Shown one piece after another: positions 51,301 through 54,324 of a stretch of DNA of 54,324 nucleotides. A model generated the notes under the pieces. That model saw only the letters and a program-made list of their open reading frames with translations, was not told the DNA's origin and made no database searches. The stretch is from contig CAMYWP010000002.1 in assembly GCA_947302825.1 (NCBI GenBank), positions 1 to 54,324 on the forward strand, written 5' to 3'. This stretch comes from an uncultured Bacteroidales bacterium. GTDB taxonomy: Bacteria; Bacteroidota; Bacteroidia; Bacteroidales; UBA932. The position numbers were made by a program, and so were the translations under genes. Positions within the stretch are counted from its first letter, which is position 1; each line of letters starts with the position of its first letter.

Positions 51301-52584
51301 TTTTCCGGGGTTGAAGCCGTCCAGGATCTTGATTTGGGCGGGCGTGGCAAATTCCATCTGCCCCACGGTATCGGCCTTCTTGAGGGACAGGGTGGCGGCG
51401 GCCATGCTCTCTGCGAAATTCCTCAGGATGCCTTCCGTATACATGCTGGGCCGATACCAGAAGCGCATCATGTAAGGACCCTCCACCGGGGTGAAGAGCT
51501 CCACCGTGAGGTTGAGGCCAGGCGGATTGGTGCGCAGGTCTTCTCCCGGAACGCGTTCTCCGGCCAGGAACAGGGTGGGCGTTTCCGGTACAAACTGGCC
51601 CTGGAAACCGAAGTTGATGCCCGGGCCCAGGCCCAGGTAGGTGCCGCAGTCGGCCATGGAGAAGAACGGACGGGCCCTCAGACCCATGGTCTGTGCCTTC
51701 ATACGGTCCAGGACTTCGCTGATGGGCGTGTCCGGAGTGGCGTTCACAAAGACGGGCAGGGTGTGCACGCACATGGTGAAAGCGGTGCGGGCCGCCACGC
51801 CTTTTCGGCCGTTCCAGATGGTAGAGTAGCTGGCGGCGTTGTCGGCGTTCCAGGAAGCCAGCGTAAGGCCGAAGAGGGCGGTAAAGAGGATGCTGTCGGC
51901 GTAGCGATAGCGCTCCAGGACTTCCCGCATGGCGGCGCTGTCCAGCGGCAGCTCCACCATAAGCTCTTTATAGGCGGAAGGCTTGGCGCCAAAGACATCC
52001 GGCACAATGCGGCTTTCGGTCTCCGTGGCCGCGCCGAATTCCTGTGCGAACCACTGCTTGGCCTCTTCGAAGGCTTCGCTTTCCCGCTGTGCCTGCTCTT
52101 CGCGGGCCACATCGGCCCCGCTCATCTTCTCTGCAGCGACCTCCTGGCCGTCGTAGGCGGCAGCCAAATCCTGCAGCATGATGGGGATGCAGGCACCGTC
52201 CATGATGATGTGGTGGAAATCGGCGTAAAAATAGGCGGCATCGGGCGTTTTGAAGAGCTCCAGCCTGAATAGCCGGTCCTTATGCAGGTCCATGGTTCGG
52301 GCAAAAGTTCCTCTTACCTGGTCGATGCTGTCTATTTCCTTGATTTCGGCCTTCCAGGTCTCCTGAGATTCTTCCATGCAGGGGACACCGTCCACTTCCA
52401 CTACGTGCGAAAGGATATAGGGATGGGCCGCCACAAAGGCCTCCAGGGCCGATTTAAACTTCTGGAGGTCTATGGTGGGAGGCAGATTGTACAGCAGGGC
52501 CTGCTGGTAGTTGCCGGATTTATCGTCCAGTCCCTGGCTGGCCAGGAACATGCTCAATTGTGCTTGGGAAAGGGGAGAGGTCAT
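45346..52584 (-). CDS. Non-ribosomal peptide synthetase, C-A-T-C-A-T-R
   Basis: A 2412-residue two-module synthetase. C1 covers about 1-410 (HHIIMDG at 124-130), A1 about 425-915 (LLYTSGTTGTPKG; NVNQKVDVKAL), T1 about 928-1000 (attachment serine S962 in YGLSSLSG, an atypical core), C2 about 1018-1420 (HHLVFDG at 1140-1146), A2 about 1435-1920 and T2 about 1930-2005 (S1967 in LGGSSL). The terminal thioester reductase spans about 2040-2412 (TGATGFLG, HVSTES, and the YxxxK pair Y2209/K2213). Release should give a peptide aldehyde. Hand-aligned A-domain codes are DAGFYGCCYK (A1) and DAMFSGGIFK (A2), both mostly hydrophobic pockets. A leading C domain suggests an acylated or upstream-supplied start. 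It follows the other NRPS gene by 6 bases. No phosphopantetheinyl transferase or exporter is in view. Confidence 0.93.
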   Translation of the reverse strand: MTSPLSQAQLSMFLASQGLDDKSGNYQQALLYNLPPTIDLQKFKSALEAFVAAHPYILSHVVEVDGVPCMEESQETWKAEIKEIDSIDQVRGTFARTMDLHKDRLFRLELFKTPDAAYFYADFHHIIMDGACIPIMLQDLAAAYDGQEVAAEKMSGADVAREEQAQRESEAFEEAKQWFAQEFGAATETESRIVPDVFGAKPSAYKELMVELPLDSAAMREVLERYRYADSILFTALFGLTLASWNADNAASYSTIWNGRKGVAARTAFTMCVHTLPVFVNATPDTPISEVLDRMKAQTMGLRARPFFSMADCGTYLGLGPGINFGFQGQFVPETPTLFLAGERVPGEDLRTNPPGLNLTVELFTPVEGPYMMRFWYRPSMYTEGILRNFAESMAAATLSLKKADTVGQMEFATPAQIKILDGFNPGKSVGETEKTVLEFWRQRVEEAPDQIALVCADKQLTYKEVDILSDNLAAHIEKTVKPGHVVSIILGRSEYTVIAPMGVLKAGCAYQPLDPSYPKERLQFMVKDASAALLIADEGLAELVEGFEGPVLPTAEIPGLPEGKPKSSPKPDDLFVLLYTSGTTGTPKGCMLNHRNVSLFAQHHAWRTGISAQSKLTAYSSFGFDAFVGDLYGALVAGASLYLIPEEIRLDLKALHDYFEQNGITHSFMTTQVATQFAINYPSCKGLQVLYTGGEKLSALPLPKYKLFNCYGPSESLCYVVSKEVKKQEMNIPIGVPQPGIHCYIVNKAGQRVPVGAAGELLEAGLQVGDGYLGRPDKTAESFADNPYEADPAFRRMYRTGDIVRYRADGDIEYIGRKDAQVKIRGFRIELKEVEGVIRDYPGIKDVTVQAFDQEGGGKYLAAYVVSDETIDITALNAYILDRKPPYMVPSVTMQIDSIPLNVNQKVDVKALPKPQAQKAENQAAAPLNLLEEELCALLKETTGIEGASLTEPLMLYGLSSLSGLRLATELFKRYGVQADMNSFAKTATIQSIENEILKIWMAGDSSIASSDVEMSLRPQPLTNQQAGVFLDCMKAPQETIYNIPMVWTFPGEVSAQALQEAVQKVLSAHPALRSRFEQIDGQVCQVPSDIPIPVTIKEADLDEEKESFIMPFDLAKGPLGKVEIVPGKDKTYLLSDFHHLVFDGRSYDIFIQEICDALDGKEIAPEAYNYYQYSAWQKAAEGSEAYAQAHDFFAQQLGALESPSTIIPDLEHGDQPGRETFLQKFVQADIHPLCKQLGISPASFFLGAAYLTLSAYNANKKVYICTISNGRGNLKTADSFGMFVNTLALAGDCSIESTEAFLKQCDQDFQATLQHQDYPFAKVAAEFGFQPQVMLAYQVGVLADYRVNGQQVKGENLDAGAPKFPLSIYIDGTEGKEAIVLGYDNSKYSEALMQAFADAMECVVRGLLKHENLNEVPFVDGDRLKELESFNHFTQKVDTTQTIVSLFREQARKTPDAPAVCYEDFTCTYAQADALTDRIAAAIAAKGLKTEDVVSVLIGRSQWMALASLGILKAGCAYQPLDPSYPEERLNFMVGDASAKLLIADKELLPILKEYKGPVLTTDQLESLPEGPVPEGPKPENLFILLYTSGSTGVPKGVMLEHLNLVNFCAWYREYYKLTAGSKVAAYASYGFDACMMDMYPALTTGACLCIIPEETRHDMGQLDVFITDNGITHSFMTTQVGVMYAKNYPDNKSLKHLSVGGEKLVSMDPPSYGFHNGYGPTECTIFSTIFDVRKREANIPIGHALDNTFMYVVDTEFRRLPMGAAGELLIAGAGVGRGYLNRPDKTAECFIPNPFQEGMRAYRSGDIVRWRTDGNIEYVGRQDGQVKIRGFRIELKEVEEVLRECPGVKDVTVQAFDNPSGGKFIAAYVVSDGKFDIPAAKAFIQERKPPYMVPAAFVQLDKIPLNVNQKVDRKALPKPTPDTSAEYVAPATDLEKNLCEIFGEVLGMEKVSATDNFFDLGGSSLMVTNVLVGAEKRGLKFAYADVFAHPTARDLAAFLGGGAPAPKEDSEVSEYDYSAIDALLAGNTLEALQNGKMQNLEGQILLTGATGFLGIHMLRDLLETTSEDTVIWCLLRPKGTLSAERRLKEMLVYYFAKDYRPLFGKRIRIVNGDITNPAVFDSLKASGMHWSVVVNCAANVKHFSKGTDIEDINYGGVKNLCAFCEATAARLVHVSTESVAGMSLGSHPNQLTEQQLYFGQITANQYIHSKFLAERYILERMAAGVLNAKILRAGNLSPRSADGEFQVNLNANSAMGRLRAYKLVGACPYSLLDSKMEFSPIDDSARAMVLLACTPRENCVFNVSNNHLLPMEDIVSRLRLIDGNKVDYVEFQEFLSRMQAVMAQPDKAPLLSSIVAYVQSPTEEEMVVNQPSVHFTMQVLYRLGFAWDHTSSQYVDMIFEMLRTLRYFD

Positions 52585-52590
52585 AACTTA

Positions 52591-54324
52591 CTATCCAAAA
52601 TATTGCAGGGTTCGGAGCATTTCGAAAGTGAGGTCCAGGTACTCGCGGGAGGTGTGGTCCCAGCGGAAGCCCAGACGGTGCAGGATCTGCATGGTGTAGA
52701 CGGTGGAGGCCAGGGTCTCCACGCCTTCTGTCTCGGCGGCCGATTGCTGATAAGCCACCAGCGGTGCCATGATGCGGGTCTTGGCGGGATTGGCGTTGGC
52801 CTGCTCCACGCGGCGGGAGAATTCGGCCATCTCCACATATTCCAGCGGCTGGCCGTCTATCTTCTCCAGGCGGGTGAAGATGTCGTCCATGGGGATGATG
52901 TGGTTGTTGGAAACGTTGAACACGCAGTTCTCCAGCGGCGTCTGGGCCAGCAGCACCATGGCCTGGGCCGATTGGTCGATGGGCGAGAATTCCATCTGAC
53001 CCTCCAGCATCTGGTACGGGCAGGCGCCCAGCATCTTGAGGGCCTTCAGGCGGCCCATGGCGGCGTTGGCGTTCAGGTTCACCTGGAACTCTCCGTCTTG
53101 GGCGCGGGGCGACAGGTTGCCGGCGCGCAGGATCTTGGCCTGGAGCGTTCCGTGGACCATGTGTTCCAGGATATGCCTTTCGGCCAGGAACTTGGAATGG
53201 ACGTACTGGTTGTCAGTGAGCTGGCCGAAGAAGAGCATCTGCTCCGTGAGGGTGTTGGGGGTACTGCCCGGCGTAAGGCCGCCCACGCTTTCGGTGGACA
53301 CGTGTACCAGGAAGGCGCCGTTCTTTTCGCAGAAGTCCACCAGGTTCTTCACGCCGCCGTAGTTGATGTCCTCGATGTCCGTTCCCTTGGAGAAGTGCTT
53401 CACGTTGGCGGCGCAGTTGAACACCATGTCGATGTCCTTCAGCGGCTCCAGGGTCTGGGGCTGGGTGATGTCGCCCACCACGGGTTGGATGCGCTTCCCA
53501 AAAAGGCTGCGGTAGTCTTTGTCAAAGTAGTACACCATCATTTCCTTGAGGCGGCGCTCCGGAGTCAGGGTGCCCTTCTCACGGAGCAGGCACCAGATGG
53601 TGGTATCCGGACCGGTGGTTTCCAGTAGCTCCTTGAGCACGTGGATGCCCAGGAAGCCGGTGGCGCCGGTAAGGAGGATGTTCTTGCCCAGGCGGATAGG
53701 TTTGCCCTTCAGGAAGGACTCCAGGTTGTTCTGTTGCAGGAGGGCGTCGATGGCCGAATAATCGTAGTCGGTGATGTTGCTGTCCTGGGCCTGAACGCCC
53801 GCATCGCCTTTCAGGAAGGCTGCCAGGGAACGGGCCGAAGGATGGGAGAAGACATCGGAATAGGCGAAGTGCAGTCCCTGTTTTTCGGCGTTTACCATCA
53901 CGTTGGTAACCATGAGGGAAGAGCCGCCCAGGTCGAAGAAGGATTCGGTGGCACCCACTTTCTCTACACCCAGGATTTCAGCGAAGATGGCGCAGAGGGC
54001 CTTCTCCGTCTCGCCCACGGGGGCGATATATTCACCCATATTGGTGGGAACGGCTTCCGGCAGGGCCTTTCGGTCCACCTTCTGGTTCACGTTCAGCGGG
54101 ATGGCATCCAGCTGCATCCAGGCGGCGGGCACCATATACGGGGGCTTGCGTTCGCGGATGAAGTCGGCGGCGGCCTTGGTGTCGAAGGTGCCGTCGGCCA
54201 CCACATAAGCGGCGAGGAATTTGCCGCCGGACGGGGCGTCGAAGGCCTGTACGGTCACGTCCTTCACGCCGGGGAATTCCTGCAGCACGCCTTCCACTTC
54301 CTTGAGTTCGATGCGGAAGCCGCG
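52591..54324 (-). CDS. Non-ribosomal peptide synthetase, partial (A-T-R visible)
   Basis: The 3' 577 codons of a second synthetase; the frame is open to the right edge, so the start lies outside. The visible part begins in the A-domain core (RGFRIELKEVEGVLQ) and continues through A10 (NVNQKVDRKAL) and a canonical T domain (FFDLGGSSLMVTN). A terminal reductase follows (TGATGFLGIHVLKELLE, HVSTESVG, YVHSKFLAER). The reductase is closely similar to that of the downstream gene over its whole length, pointing to tandem duplication. Because this protein also ends in a reductase, it should release its own aldehyde and is unlikely to pass its chain to the next synthetase. The pair is co-transcribed, with a 6-base spacer. 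Confidence 0.92.
   Translation of the reverse strand, partial: RGFRIELKEVEGVLQEFPGVKDVTVQAFDAPSGGKFLAAYVVADGTFDTKAAADFIRERKPPYMVPAAWMQLDAIPLNVNQKVDRKALPEAVPTNMGEYIAPVGETEKALCAIFAEILGVEKVGATESFFDLGGSSLMVTNVMVNAEKQGLHFAYSDVFSHPSARSLAAFLKGDAGVQAQDSNITDYDYSAIDALLQQNNLESFLKGKPIRLGKNILLTGATGFLGIHVLKELLETTGPDTTIWCLLREKGTLTPERRLKEMMVYYFDKDYRSLFGKRIQPVVGDITQPQTLEPLKDIDMVFNCAANVKHFSKGTDIEDINYGGVKNLVDFCEKNGAFLVHVSTESVGGLTPGSTPNTLTEQMLFFGQLTDNQYVHSKFLAERHILEHMVHGTLQAKILRAGNLSPRAQDGEFQVNLNANAAMGRLKALKMLGACPYQMLEGQMEFSPIDQSAQAMVLLAQTPLENCVFNVSNNHIIPMDDIFTRLEKIDGQPLEYVEMAEFSRRVEQANANPAKTRIMAPLVAYQQSAAETEGVETLASTVYTMQILHRLGFRWDHTSREYLDLTFEMLRTLQYFG

Noticed and set aside
45952-52272. 2106-codon open frame antisense to the NRPS gene
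   Set aside because: It lies wholly opposite a protein with complete, ordered NRPS domains. Strong codon bias removes antisense stops, and its translation has no recognisable motif.

Overview
The window looks like a chromosomal segment of a GC-rich (mid-50s % by eye) member of the Bacteroidales. Evidence: two SusC/SusD pairs, many SPII lipoproteins, a DUF4249/TonB-receptor locus, a Bacteroidetes-type succinate dehydrogenase/fumarate reductase, and repeated -7 promoter elements of the TAnnTTTG type used by the Bacteroidetes housekeeping sigma factor. The genus cannot be fixed from the sequence alone. No rRNA, tRNA, CRISPR array, plasmid or phage gene was seen.

Left part (1-18.9 kb), mostly housekeeping. 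After a small unknown gene come leftward galK with a CpXC zinc protein and a secreted endonuclease/exonuclease/phosphatase-family protein. A long leftward cluster then runs mfd - coaX - outer-membrane barrel - TPR protein - lptC - PpiD-like foldase - ychF and ends in a perfect palindrome. Divergent from mfd is a rightward group: ruvB, a secreted N-terminal-nucleophile hydrolase, and sdhA-sdhB, closed by a clear terminator. No cytochrome b subunit (sdhC) lies beside sdhAB.

Middle part (18.9-42.8 kb), nutrient uptake at the cell surface. Locus 1 (rightward) is SusC, SusD and a large lipoprotein, then a lipoprotein subtilase, a small lipoprotein, a beta-propeller lipoprotein with a CXXCH haem motif and a DUF6057 membrane protein. 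The subtilase suggests peptide rather than glycan scavenging. Locus 2 (leftward) is a TonB receptor with a long N-terminal extension, a DUF4249 lipoprotein and a secreted protein joining a macroglobulin-like front to an isolated plug-like segment. Locus 3 (rightward) is a second SusC/SusD pair. Between loci 2 and 3 lies the C-terminal stub of a lost susD on the opposite strand.

Right part (42.8-54.3 kb). A REP-associated tyrosine transposase (RAYT) relative and hflX sit between two nearly identical ~132-bp elements in inverted orientation, each made of two hairpin units with GCCGCCTCGGC-type arms. This is a REPIN/RAYT arrangement. Beyond it are two leftward non-ribosomal peptide synthetase genes, one complete (C-A-T-C-A-T-R) and one cut by the window edge (A-T-R visible). 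Both end in reductase domains, so both should release aldehydes.

A further signal crosses the whole window: the heptamer ATCGGCC/GGCCGAT is far more common than chance. In sdhAB all four TCG serine codons fall inside it.
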